A DNA stretch of 64,000 nt from Echinicola vietnamensis DSM 17526 (GTDB lineage: Bacteria > Bacteroidota > Bacteroidia > Cytophagales > Cyclobacteriaceae), in NCBI RefSeq assembly GCF_000325705.1, contig NC_019904.1, positions 5,129,501 to 5,193,500 on the forward strand. The letters are read 5' to 3'. Positions 1 through 7,685 of this stretch are shown here, piece after piece. Numbering within the stretch: the first letter of the stretch is position 1; each line of letters begins with the position of its first letter. The notes beneath the pieces were generated by a model. The model searched no databases. It had not been told where the DNA came from and was given only the letters and a program-made list of their open reading frames with translations. Position numbers and translations under genes: made by a program.

Positions 1-968
1 GTGATAGCACTTTCTGATATTCTTTGTTTAAAAGGCTCATCCGTTAAAAAGGAATACAAGTTAATTGCGTTGATTCTGTACCCTCCAATGTTTTGCCTAA
101 TGTCTATTATTAGGTTTACGGCTTTCTTCTTCTTAATTTCTTTAAATATCTCAATTAGTCTGGATTTAAATCCCTTTGGGTCCAAACCAAATGAGTTAAC
201 GGTTAATACTGTTGTTTTTATGGAGTCTAGGTAATAAACAAATGGCCACTTTTCAGCTATCCTTTTTTTAAAGTAATCAAGTTGATTTGTGTCTTGGTGA
301 TATAATGCAAAATGGGAATTTCTTTTAGGGTATCGGTTACCGATGTTTTCAAATGATTTTGAAGCAATTTCAACGGTTTTAGTTCCTCCGTTTGGGGTCG
401 TCAATTTTACTGAATAATTTGCTTTGGTTCCGTATTCGTAAAAGTAAAGTATGCCAAATTCCTTTTCTATTTGGCGGTATTTTTTCGTTAGGTTGAAACC
501 ATCGGATGGGGCGTACTTCAATAAGTCTTTCAAAATAGTTTGAGAAGACATACCATTAATAGACGTTATTTCTGAACCAATGGGAATTTTAAAATCATCT
601 GTGTCGGTATATAGTTTCCCATCTATGATTTTCAAAAGTAATGGGAATAATGGAGGTATCGTATCCATTTTTCTTTGGTGTATTATTAAATGGCCATCCT
701 TAGCCTTGTCAGCAATAGAGGTAATAGATTTAAATAAGTCATTTGAAGTTCTTACTTCTTGAATTCCTTTTTGTTCAAACGTGCCAAAAATACTGTCCCA
801 TTCAGGTTTTGATGTATATTCATACAAACTTGGATGTCCTGTGGTTATAATTTCTTTGAAAACGGTATAGTCCTCTAAAACTTGGTCTTGTGATAGTTGA
901 TTTTGCCCTAAAGCGTACAAGGGAAATAAAATTGAGATGAACATTGTTATACAATATTTAGTACTCAT
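1..968 (-). CDS. S41-family peptidase-like secreted protein (3' end outside window)
   Basis: The minus strand is open from 968 to the window edge, about 322 codons without a stop. The N-terminus reads as a signal peptide (MSTKYCITMFISILF, cleavage probably near ALGQ). The body has the look of a periplasmic S41 (C-terminal-processing/tricorn-core) peptidase: a helical N-terminal part, a short PDZ-like stretch (GSEITSINGMS), and the beta-strand motif LIIDIRQNIGGY that normally precedes the catalytic serine. The serine region itself lies beyond the window. The start at 968 overlaps the stop of the upstream DUF4386 fragment by 11 nt, as in a translationally coupled operon. Met at 944 is an alternative start. 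The family call is by motif recognition only, and the substrate is unknown. Confidence 0.7.
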   Translation of the reverse strand, partial: MSTKYCITMFISILFPLYALGQNQLSQDQVLEDYTVFKEIITTGHPSLYEYTSKPEWDSIFGTFEQKGIQEVRTSNDLFKSITSIADKAKDGHLIIHQRKMDTIPPLFPLLLKIIDGKLYTDTDDFKIPIGSEITSINGMSSQTILKDLLKYAPSDGFNLTKKYRQIEKEFGILYFYEYGTKANYSVKLTTPNGGTKTVEIASKSFENIGNRYPKRNSHFALYHQDTNQLDYFKKRIAEKWPFVYYLDSIKTTVLTVNSFGLDPKGFKSRLIEIFKEIKKKKAVNLIIDIRQNIGGYRINAINLYSFLTDEPFKQRISESAI

Positions 969-1366
969 TTCTCTCAGTAATAAAAATTACAACATTTGAA
1001 TCAAACCCTTTAACAATCAACCAAACTGCTACAGTTATCTCCAACAAAGCCGTTGGAATGGCCAATGAGATATAGGTAGGAGTAATAATTCCTATAACAC
1101 CAAACATAAGCAGAAGGCTTGCTAAAATCCCGCTTAACACAGTAGCAATAAGTCCCCAAACAGATAGCCACCTCGGGATGAGTTTTGATTGATACAAAAT
1201 GGAATAGAACATGAGGTTACCCACGCTTAGGATTAAGGGCATTGCCACATGGTTTATTAGATCTCTACCGGAGCGTAATAAATTATCTAATGTTTGAAAA
1301 TGTGAAGATACCGGGCTTCCTGCTATTACAAATTCGTGACTTAAAGTCAATAACAACAGTATGCTC
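958..1366 (-). pseudogene. DUF4386 membrane protein, 3' fragment (split by IS66)
   Basis: This is the C-terminal half of a DUF4386 integral membrane protein. Typical family motifs are present: LTLSHEF, then FYSILYQSKLIPRWLSVWG and AVWLIVKGF, with about four hydrophobic segments. An apparent start at 1413 lies inside the inserted IS66 element, so that ORF is an artefact. The true gene continues at 3803 on the other side of the element. Joining 3803..4103 to 1358..958 after removing the element and one 8-bp target copy restores one frame, reading W-L-S-I-L-L-L-L-T-L-S across the junction, for a protein of about 233 residues. That is a usual length for the family. The molecular role of DUF4386 proteins is not known. 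Confidence 0.85.
1359..1366. repeat. 8-bp target-site duplication of IS66 element (left copy)
   Basis: GTATGCTC directly precedes the left inverted repeat of the element. The identical octamer directly follows its right end at 3803-3810. Eight bp is the usual duplication for the IS66 family. Confidence 0.9.
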
Positions 1367-1419
1367 GTAACCACCTTATAAAGTACATGTTTCATGGCGT
1401 GTTTTGACCGCATAGCTTT

Positions 1420-1725
1420 GTGGAAAAAGCAAAAGTGATGAACCTACAAGAAGAAATGGCCGCCCTTGTCAAAGAGTACAAGAGCAGCGGTCTGACGCAG
1501 AAATCCTTCAGTGCGCGAAAGGGGATCGGTTATCCCAAGTTCAATTATTGGTACCGAAAGCTGGCGGGGGAACAGGTCCGGGAACCCACTGGTTTTCTAC
1601 CGGTCCGTACCCAGGGCAGCAGTGTTCCTGCAGAGGCGGTGGAAGTGGTGTACCCGAACGGGGTAAAGCTGCGGGTGCCGTCCGAGGACCTATCGCTGTT
1701 GTCCAACCTGATCAGGCTGTACTGA
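1420..1725 (+). CDS. tnpA: IS66-family accessory protein TnpA
   Basis: This 101-residue protein (from GTG 1420; 95 residues if ATG 1438 is used) has the helix-turn-helix-like N-terminus of IS66 TnpA proteins, with the pattern GLTQKSFSARKGIGYPKFNYW. The C-terminal part (VVYPNGVKLRVP) is also family-typical. It is an accessory DNA-binding protein needed together with TnpB for IS66 transposition. Its stop codon TGA overlaps the ATG of tnpB (TGATG at 1723-1727), so the two are probably translationally coupled. It appears intact. Confidence 0.88.
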   Translation: MEKAKVMNLQEEMAALVKEYKSSGLTQKSFSARKGIGYPKFNYWYRKLAGEQVREPTGFLPVRTQGSSVPAEAVEVVYPNGVKLRVPSEDLSLLSNLIRLY

Positions 1726-2066
1726 TGTTTTCGCTGGGCTCCCACCACCAATATTTCCTGTACCGCAGCCCGGTTGACATGCGCAAAGGGTTCAACGGGC
1801 TTTCCGGGATCGTCACCAATGAACTGGACCGTGACCCGGTCTCCGGGGAAGTGTTCGTCTTTGTCAACCGCCACCGCAACCTGATCAAACTCCTGCACTG
1901 GGAGAAGGGCGGTTTCGTGGTCTATTACAAACGATTGGAAAAAGGCACTTTCCTGCTCCCGGAGGACAGGGGTGACGGCGTGCTGGATTGGCCCGAACTG
2001 GTGCTGATGGTCGCGGGCATCCAGGTGGAAGGCTACCGGCAGCGTCCCCGGTATATCCCCGGTTGA
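1725..2066 (+). CDS. tnpB: IS66-family accessory protein TnpB
   Basis: This 113-residue protein begins at the ATG overlapping the tnpA stop. A longer reading of the same frame from 1548 only shadows tnpA and was rejected as the start. The family hallmark YRSPVDMRKGFNGLSGIV is near the N-terminus, followed by FVFVNRHRNLIKLLHWEKGGF and a C-terminal basic tail. TnpB (Orf2) is required for IS66 transposition; its biochemical role is not established. The gene is intact and lies 170 bp upstream of tnpC. Confidence 0.92.
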   Translation: MFSLGSHHQYFLYRSPVDMRKGFNGLSGIVTNELDRDPVSGEVFVFVNRHRNLIKLLHWEKGGFVVYYKRLEKGTFLLPEDRGDGVLDWPELVLMVAGIQVEGYRQRPRYIPG

Positions 2067-2236
2067 TTTTTTTTACTGACCCGTGTTCAGCTTTTCGGGG
2101 CTGTATGCCCTTCTGTTAGTCCTACGGACAGCTTTTTGAAGCCAGAATGGCCGAAATCATCTCCTGAGGTTTTTTTCCACAGGGGCTGTGGAAAAAAAGT
2201 CCATGGTTTTATAAGCGGGAGGTTTTATTTTCGGGC

Positions 2237-3790
2237 ATGTCAAAGCCACTCGACCAGTTGACCAAAGCCGAACTGCTTGCCCTGCTGCAAAAGTCAGAGC
2301 AACAGGTGGCCGACCGTGAGCGGGTGATAGCCGAGAAGGAACGTATCCTGGCCGAGAAAGAAGCTTATGAGAAGCAGTTGTTGGCGATGATCGAGAAGTT
2401 CAAGCGCATGTCCTTTGCCCAGAAGCGGGAGCGCTTTTTAGGGAACAAGGACCAGATGGCCCTGCCCTTTGAACCTGACCAAGAGCAAGAACAGCAACAG
2501 CAGGAAGGGTTTTCCCGCAAGGTGGAATACATCCGCAAGAAACGTCCCGCCCATACGGGCAGACAGCCCTTGCCCGACCACCTTCCCGTGGAAGAGATCG
2601 AGATCCATCCGGAAGGGGACCTTTCCGGCATGGAGTGTATCGGCAAGGAAGTGACCGAAGAGCTGGACTATATCCCTGCCCAATATATCCGCAGAAGATA
2701 CATCCGCTATAAGTATGCCCCAAAGGACAGGTACAGCAGTGCCGGGGTAAAGATCGGCCTGTTGCCGGAAAGGGCCATTCCAAAGGGCATCCCGGGTTAC
2801 GGCCTGCTCACCGACATCCTTACAAGGAAATACCTGGAACATATGCCGCTGTACCGGCAGGCGCAGCGTTTCAAACGGGAAAAGATCCCCATAGCGCCCA
2901 CCACACTTGAGGGATGGGTGAAACAGGGGCTGGAAAAACTCGAACCCCTGTACGACTGTCTGGTGGACGACACCAAGGCCATGGGCTATCTTATGGTGGA
3001 CGAGAGTACCATCCGGGTATTGGACAGCGACAACAAGAAGGGCGCCTGCCACACGGGTTACTACTGGGTATACCATAACCCTTTGGAAAACACCGTACTC
3101 TTTGATTACCGGCCTACCCGGAGCAAGGAAGGCCCCAGTGCCATACTGGAAAACTTTCAGGGCTACCTGCAGAGTGATGGATATGGCGTGTACGAACATT
3201 ATGTGGCCAATAAGCAGGTCACCCACCTGGCCTGTTGGGCACATGCAAGGAGAAAGTTTTTTGAGACCTTGGTGGAAAACAAGAAGGCCGCTTCCGAGGC
3301 CCTGGGCTTTATCGGCAAGCTTTACGATGTGGAAAGAAAGGCCAAGAAGGAAAACCTCTCTGCCGAAGACCGCAAGAAGCTCCGTTTGGACGAGGCCTTG
3401 CCGGTGATCAACAAAATGTCCGAGTGGATCAAGAAGCAGCTGCCCAAGGCCCTGCCCAAAAGTGGGCTGAGAAAAGCCCTGTTCTACTCGGCAAACAGAT
3501 GGGCCGAACTGTCCAATTACCTGTATGACGGTAAACTGGAGATCGACAACAATCCCGTGGAAAGGGAAATCAGATCAATGGTGGTCGGCAGAAAAAACTA
3601 CCTGTTTGCCGGCTCCCATAAAGCGGCCCAAAGGGCGGCCATGATCTATTCCTTCTTCGGCATCTGTAAATTACATGACGTCAATCCCCAACAGTGGCTC
3701 GAACATGCTCTGAGAAATATCATGACCACCAACCATAAGAACATCCGTGACCTATACCCACAAAACTTTAACCAAACAACACGCGGTTAA
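2237..3790 (+). CDS. tnpC: IS66-family DDE transposase TnpC
   Basis: This full-length 517-residue IS66 transposase catalyses strand transfer of the element. Residues 5-60 form a charged coiled-coil / leucine-rich N-terminal region. A basic zinc-binding-like region follows (around residues 95-170), then the DDE core. Candidate acidic residues are the D of LMVDEST, the D of LQSDGYGVYEHY, and the E of IDNNPVEREIRSMVVGRKNYLF. The IS66 C-terminal domain ends within the right inverted repeat. No frameshift or internal stop is seen, so the enzyme is probably functional. Confidence 0.95.
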   Translation: MSKPLDQLTKAELLALLQKSEQQVADRERVIAEKERILAEKEAYEKQLLAMIEKFKRMSFAQKRERFLGNKDQMALPFEPDQEQEQQQQEGFSRKVEYIRKKRPAHTGRQPLPDHLPVEEIEIHPEGDLSGMECIGKEVTEELDYIPAQYIRRRYIRYKYAPKDRYSSAGVKIGLLPERAIPKGIPGYGLLTDILTRKYLEHMPLYRQAQRFKREKIPIAPTTLEGWVKQGLEKLEPLYDCLVDDTKAMGYLMVDESTIRVLDSDNKKGACHTGYYWVYHNPLENTVLFDYRPTRSKEGPSAILENFQGYLQSDGYGVYEHYVANKQVTHLACWAHARRKFFETLVENKKAASEALGFIGKLYDVERKAKKENLSAEDRKKLRLDEALPVINKMSEWIKKQLPKALPKSGLRKALFYSANRWAELSNYLYDGKLEIDNNPVEREIRSMVVGRKNYLFAGSHKAAQRAAMIYSFFGICKLHDVNPQQWLEHALRNIMTTNHKNIRDLYPQNFNQTTRG

Positions 3791-3802
3791 TAGGGCGGTT
3801 AC

Positions 3803-3810
3803 GTATGCTC
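3803..3810. repeat. 8-bp target-site duplication of IS66 element (right copy)
   Basis: GTATGCTC immediately follows the right inverted repeat and is identical to the copy at 1359-1366. Confidence 0.9.
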
Positions 3811-4103
3811 AGCCAGCCTATAAAAATGAATGCTACAGAAATAATTCTAAAAACAAGAAAACCAATCGTTAAACTGGTGTTGATTTTTTTTAGTAGCGTG
3901 TATAGGATTATAGGAATACTTGCATAAATCAGAGCTAAGATAAATTGCATGAAAGCCCTCATTAGTATTTCATTTGAATGAATCGAAACGCTTTCAAGAT
4001 TACCCATCTCATCAATAACCGGGTCTATACTTAAAATACCTACGGCTATGCCAAGAATTAATAATATACCAACGGTAATTGACTTTTTTCTGAGGTTATC
4101 CAT
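3803..4103 (-). pseudogene. DUF4386 membrane protein, 5' fragment (split by IS66)
   Basis: This is the N-terminal half of the DUF4386 gene. It starts MDNLRKKSITVGILLILG with a first transmembrane helix, followed by a short loop and two further hydrophobic segments ending FIFIGWLSI at the insertion point. A longer start at 4157 is possible, but Met at 4103 fits the family, in which the first helix lies almost at the N-terminus. Translation now runs into the element and stops after a few foreign codons. The Crp-like regulator gene lies just upstream on the same strand, a common partnership for DUF4386 genes, so Crp, DUF4386 and S41 peptidase were probably one operon before the insertion. Confidence 0.85.
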
Positions 4104-4179
4104 AAAATTTTTGATTAAAATTTCCCCAAAAATATTATGGTGCTTATTGGAATACATTGACTTAAGTTAAGAATGCAAT

Positions 4180-4752
4180 CTACTTAACCATCAACCTTTT
4201 TCTTATTCGACTTAATGATTCTGGCTTTATGCCTAAGTAGCTTGCTACCTGGTGCTGAGGAACTCTTTGTAGTAAGTCTGGTTTTGTCTTAAGTAAATTT
4301 AAATAGCGTTCTTCTGGGGTTGATGTTTTAAATTCAGTGAAAGATTCTTGTTGCTTCGTTAATATTACTTCAGCTATTACCCTCGATAAGGATTCTAACT
4401 CGGGATACTTTTGATAGATTTCTTTTTCTATGGTTGGATTTCCCACATTAACAACAGTATCTTCAATACATTCTAGGTAATACTTGGAAGGGGTTGATTT
4501 TCCATAATTGGCAGGTGTTACAGCATCTTCTTCTGTATAAAATTCTATGGTTTTTTCTTCTCCACCTTTTAAAAAGTAGCTTCTAATACAACCTTCTAAA
4601 ATGAAATAGCATTCATTTGCTAAACTACCTTCTTTAAGTAGTATAGTACCTTTTTTATAGGTTTTGAAAAATACACTTTCGTGTATGGCATTCTCTAACT
4701 CCTTTGTAATTGAAGTGTGTTTTGAGAGGTATTTTAATATTTTGTTTTCCAA
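4180..4752 (-). CDS. Crp/Fnr-family transcriptional regulator
   Basis: The 190-residue protein has a cyclic-nucleotide-binding-like beta-barrel (about residues 25-115, with the roll motif YKKGTILLKEGSLANECYFI). The C-terminal helix-turn-helix is short, around HQVASYLGIKPESLSRIRKRL. It matches the many Bacteroidota Crp-like proteins of about 190 residues. The phosphate-binding cassette of true cAMP receptors is not evident, so the ligand is unknown and may be absent. It lies upstream of the broken DUF4386 gene and is probably its regulator or operon partner. Confidence 0.88.
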   Translation of the reverse strand: MENKILKYLSKHTSITKELENAIHESVFFKTYKKGTILLKEGSLANECYFILEGCIRSYFLKGGEEKTIEFYTEEDAVTPANYGKSTPSKYYLECIEDTVVNVGNPTIEKEIYQKYPELESLSRVIAEVILTKQQESFTEFKTSTPEERYLNLLKTKPDLLQRVPQHQVASYLGIKPESLSRIRKRLMVK

Positions 4753-4873
4753 AATCCCAGTTGTTTATTCAATCTTTTGATAAGGATTTATAAAGCGTAA
4801 TGAGTTGATATAATTAAACGTTATTATTGATAGTATCCCATTTATCAGAAATAAAGATGCCATAACACCTCGA

Positions 4874-5278
4874 TCATAATAATTCAGCCTCGATTTTCTT
4901 CATTATCTCGGTCCAATATGTATTCATTTCATTTCGCTGTTCGGTATTCAATAATTTCTCTTGATGGATGGCTATGGTTGCCTTTGTCTGATTTCCAATA
5001 ACTCGAATTTGAACGGTTGACACGTTTTCCCAATGGGCAAGTTTCCAATTCAAGCGAATGTGTGAATTTGTTTTAAAAACACGAACAAGACCTGTTATGC
5101 CATTTTTAGTTTCGTATTCCTTTTTAATTTCAAGTTCATTTTTCAATTTACCTAACCATATACTTAGACCAGAATTGGAGAACAAGAAATCCCATGCCTT
5201 TTCACTCGAAACAGGAAAAGTTTTCCTAATTCCAAATTGAAATCCTACATCTTTAGTTTTTCCGACTTGACTTTCCAT
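4874..5278 (-). CDS. SRPBCC / AHSA1-like (START-fold) protein
   Basis: The 134-residue protein starts at Met 5278, four bases after the end of the upstream DHFR-like gene; a longer reading would run into that gene. It has the N-terminal AHSA1 signature of a helix-grip fold (FGIRKTFPVSSEKAWDFLFS, then LSIWLGKL) and a C-terminal long helix with TYWTEIMKKIEAEL. AHSA1/SRPBCC proteins bind hydrophobic ligands or act as Hsp90 co-factors; which applies here is not visible. The tight spacing to the DHFR-like gene suggests one transcript. Confidence 0.72.
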   Translation of the reverse strand: MESQVGKTKDVGFQFGIRKTFPVSSEKAWDFLFSNSGLSIWLGKLKNELEIKKEYETKNGITGLVRVFKTNSHIRLNWKLAHWENVSTVQIRVIGNQTKATIAIHQEKLLNTEQRNEMNTYWTEIMKKIEAELL

Positions 5279-5282
5279 TTTC

Positions 5283-5819
5283 TTATATTTTTTTTCGCTT
5301 GTAATACAACTGCACCAATCCCGTATCAAAGGTTTTGGCACTTACAAATTCCAATAGTTGCTCTGGTCTACCTTCTTTAAATAATCTTGTACCATTACCA
5401 ACAAGAATGGGGACAATGGAAATAGTGAGTTCATCTATTAAGTCATTCTTCAAAAGTTCATTGACAACTTCAGCACCGCCATCACAATAAATGTCTTTTC
5501 CCTTTTTACTTTTTAGTTTAGCAATTAGATCCACCAGACTGCCTGAATAGAACTTGATTCTACCACTATCTGGTCGATCTGTTCTTGTAACTACATAAAC
5601 ATCTCGTTTCCCATTATCGTAGTGAGAAGCACCAATCTCTTTTACAACATAATCATAAGTTTTGCGACCTATAATAATAGTGTCAACAGTAGATGTAAAT
5701 GCTGTATATCCATAATCTTCTCCTTCTTTTTCGACTAACTTTAAAAAACTAAGGTCATCATTTGGTTGGGCTATAAATCCGTCTAAACTGGTTGCTATAA
5801 ATAGTTTTACTTTTCTCAT
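5283..5819 (-). CDS. Dihydrofolate reductase family protein (RibD C-terminal-like)
   Basis: This 178-residue protein has the RibD-C/DHFR-like fold. It opens MRKVKLFIATSLDGFIA, then has the motifs DTIIIGRKTYDYV and DIYCDGGAEVVNELLKNDLIDELTI, and ends with PILVGNGTRLF. These are the NADPH-binding features of the small stand-alone RibD-C proteins found widely in stress and accessory regions. They usually lack a known substrate, and true DHFR activity is not implied. The start at 5819 was chosen over 5858 because homologues begin exactly at MRKVKLF. A second paralogue lies at 13538-14095. Confidence 0.85.
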   Translation of the reverse strand: MRKVKLFIATSLDGFIAQPNDDLSFLKLVEKEGEDYGYTAFTSTVDTIIIGRKTYDYVVKEIGASHYDNGKRDVYVVTRTDRPDSGRIKFYSGSLVDLIAKLKSKKGKDIYCDGGAEVVNELLKNDLIDELTISIVPILVGNGTRLFKEGRPEQLLEFVSAKTFDTGLVQLYYKRKKI

Positions 5820-5885
5820 TGAATATAAATTTTTCCACAAAACTAAGAATGTCCCCAAAAGCTTGCTTTGGAAAAAAACGACCTT

Positions 5886-6614
5886 TTAGAGATCAGAGGG
5901 CCGAAGACCTGTATATCGCTTTATTTCGTTTGTGAGATGTGAATGATCATAATATCCACATTCAAAAGCAATATCTAGTAAACTCTGATTTTGCCTTGAA
6001 TCTTTAATTAAACCTAAAGCATTTCTAAAACGGATAATGTTTGAATATTTTTTTGGCGATATTCCAACGAGTTTTTTAAATCTGCGTTCGAGTTGCCTAG
6101 TTGTTGTAAAGTTGCGTTTTGATAATTCGTGGATACACAGTTGCCCATTCGTTGAATGAATATCGCTGATAATTGATTGTAGTTGGTAATTTTTGTTTTT
6201 TAATCTTGACGAAAAAAACTGATTAAAATAATTGAAAGAATTTTCAAAAGTTTTATCAAGATTAAAAGATTGAGGTTTTTCAAATTCAACGGTATCGTTA
6301 GTCAGTTCATGCTGTAAGGCATAGAAGTTTGTAAAAGTGCCCGGCTTTAGGCATGCCCCTATTAAATGTGTATCAGTATCAATAAAGCTATCTTTAAATG
6401 AAGTCATGGCACCAACCACGTAAGTTTTCCCAAATTCCATTGATAGTGAGCCGTTATCTGTAAGGCATTTGTTTCCTAGATTCATCACAATACCAGTGCA
6501 TCCATCTGGGAAAACCCGTTCCTTTTGACCTTTAAAATTATTTCCTTTCAACTCCCAATAGAAATTAATAAAGGGGGCTAATTCAAGGGGAGGCTTTATT
6601 ATTTTGTATTTCAT
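5886..6614 (-). CDS. AraC-family transcriptional regulator
   Basis: This 242-residue protein has an N-terminal cupin-like sensory domain (residues 1-130, with the pattern APFINFYWELKG and VFPDGCTGIVMNLG typical of DUF6597-type regulators). The C-terminal AraC double helix-turn-helix spans about residues 150-242: ELSKRNFTTTRQLERRFKKLVGISPKKY and LLDIAFECGYYDHSHLTNEIKRYTGLRPSDL. It is a probable local activator for the adjacent small genes. The effector is unknown, and no operator could be assigned. Confidence 0.9.
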   Translation of the reverse strand: MKYKIIKPPLELAPFINFYWELKGNNFKGQKERVFPDGCTGIVMNLGNKCLTDNGSLSMEFGKTYVVGAMTSFKDSFIDTDTHLIGACLKPGTFTNFYALQHELTNDTVEFEKPQSFNLDKTFENSFNYFNQFFSSRLKNKNYQLQSIISDIHSTNGQLCIHELSKRNFTTTRQLERRFKKLVGISPKKYSNIIRFRNALGLIKDSRQNQSLLDIAFECGYYDHSHLTNEIKRYTGLRPSDL

Positions 6615-6647
6615 TGGATTATCTAGTATTGTTGTACTGAAGCTTTA

Positions 6648-6854
6648 CTAGCTATCGGACCACTCTAAATTCAACTTTTTCTGATTAATATCAATCGATC
6701 TTGGCTTAATATTTCCTTGCTCAACAGCCTTTTGGTAAAAGGTTATTGGAGATAGGCCGTTCAGCGAACTATGTGGGTGATTATGATTGTAATCTACCCT
6801 CCCTTCTTCAGCAATTATCCTTAGTTGTTCCAAGTCTTCAAACGAATGGAAATT
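6648..6854 (-). pseudogene. IS3-family transposase remnant (C-terminus)
   Basis: About 68 codons encode the tail of an IS3-type integrase core: FEDLEQLRIIAEEGRVDYNHN followed by HPHSSLNGLSPITFYQKA, the strongly conserved end of OrfB. The reading frame opens only after an in-frame stop at 6855-6857 and has no plausible start, so this is a decayed end of a lost element. It abuts and slightly overlaps a second transposase remnant on the opposite strand. Confidence 0.82.
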
Positions 6855-6977
6855 TTAGAGTTTATCGAACCTTTCCAGATGAGCAGAGTTGCCGTTTGAA
6901 TTTCAAAAGAAAAAGATAGAGTGAAGGAATTTACGGCAAAAAAAGTGGCTGCTTGATGCATTATTGGATAATCAGTT
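6846..6977 (+). pseudogene. IS1595-like transposase remnant (N-terminus)
   Basis: The plus strand reads MEILEFIEPFP and, after a one-base shift near 6871, FPDEQSCRLNFKRKR, then an in-frame stop and SEGIYGKKSGCLMHYW. This resembles the zinc-ribbon N-terminus of IS1595/ISXO2-type transposases, in which FPDEESCR, CxxCG and HYWL are conserved. Here the first Cys pair is lost. The rest of the element is missing. The call rests on motif memory over a short stretch. Confidence 0.5.
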
Positions 6978-7135
6978 ATTTGTTTTAAATCAATAACACC
7001 CTAAAGAATTTGATAATGGGTGCGTTTTTATACTCAAAAAAGTGAAACACAAAATCTCTTTGTCAAATAACTGTCATTTTTGTAATCATTATTCTATTTT
7101 TTTAGCCTTAATGCATCCGCAATATCGGTAATCAA

Positions 7136-7591
7136 TTATTTGCTGACTTCTTCAAAATTGCCATTCTCTAACCATCCGTGTTGATAGGCATAGCAACTTG
7201 CCACAAATGCCAAAGGTTTCTTATCCTTTTTCTCTTTGGTTTCCATATGACGTTTTGAATAGGCGGATGGTGATTCGCCCGTCATTCTTTTGAACAACGT
7301 ACTAAAAGAGGAGAAGCTATCAAAGCCAACAGCTGTACAAACTTCGCTTACTGAAATACCTTCTTTTTTTAAAATTTGTTGATCTTTTTCAATCCTCACG
7401 GATTTCAAATATTGGTGAGGTGTCTTTCCATAAATTGTTTTGAAAAGTCTTATAAAATGGAATTTTGAAAAATAGGCTTCATCGGAAATGTTGTCAACGT
7501 CTATTTTATCCGCATAGTGGATGTCAATGAATAGTTTTGCTTGAACTATTCTCCTGTATAAATAAACTTTTGGGTAGACCTCTGTTTCCAT
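7136..7591 (-). CDS. AraC-family transcriptional regulator (short)
   Basis: The 151-residue protein is essentially one AraC DNA-binding domain (about residues 10-115). It has the two helix-turn-helix units NISDEAYFSKFHFIRLFKTIYGKTPHQYL and VCTAVGFDSFSSFSTLFKRMTGESPSAYSKR. The tail of about 35 lysine-rich residues is not a known sensor. Short AraC proteins like this are common next to ECF42/DGPF gene pairs, and the ECF42-type gene follows 94 bp upstream on the same strand. Confidence 0.88.
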   Translation of the reverse strand: METEVYPKVYLYRRIVQAKLFIDIHYADKIDVDNISDEAYFSKFHFIRLFKTIYGKTPHQYLKSVRIEKDQQILKKEGISVSEVCTAVGFDSFSSFSTLFKRMTGESPSAYSKRHMETKEKKDKKPLAFVASCYAYQHGWLENGNFEEVSK

Positions 7592-7685
7592 TTCTTTTTC
7601 AATGTTAACCTTGTTTCGTACTTTCTTTTCCGTGGGATACTTTTTGGTCGATTTTCATTTCAATTGCTTTTAGGGTTTGTGTTTC

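Larger units (their letters stand above)
1367..3802 (+). mobile_element. Complete IS66-family insertion sequence, 2436 bp
   Basis: The element starts with GTAACCACCTTAT and ends with the inverted relative (reverse complement GTAACCGCCCTAT). It is flanked by the 8-bp repeat GTATGCTC. It carries the three-gene IS66 set in order: tnpA, tnpB and the transposase tnpC. All three appear intact, so the element may be mobile. Its base composition is clearly more GC-rich than the surrounding genes, which suggests arrival from a different background. The insertion interrupts a DUF4386 gene and is probably polar on the S41-peptidase gene downstream. Confidence 0.93.

Noticed and set aside
958-1413. A 151-codon frame taken as a complete small membrane protein
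   Set aside because: Its first 16 or so codons come from the IS66 left end. Only the portion from 1366 downward belongs to the DUF4386 gene.
1548-2066. A 172-codon plus-strand frame as the start of IS66 tnpB
   Set aside because: The first 59 codons shadow tnpA in another frame. TnpB homologues start at the MFSLGSHHQYF-type Met at 1725, which overlaps the tnpA stop.
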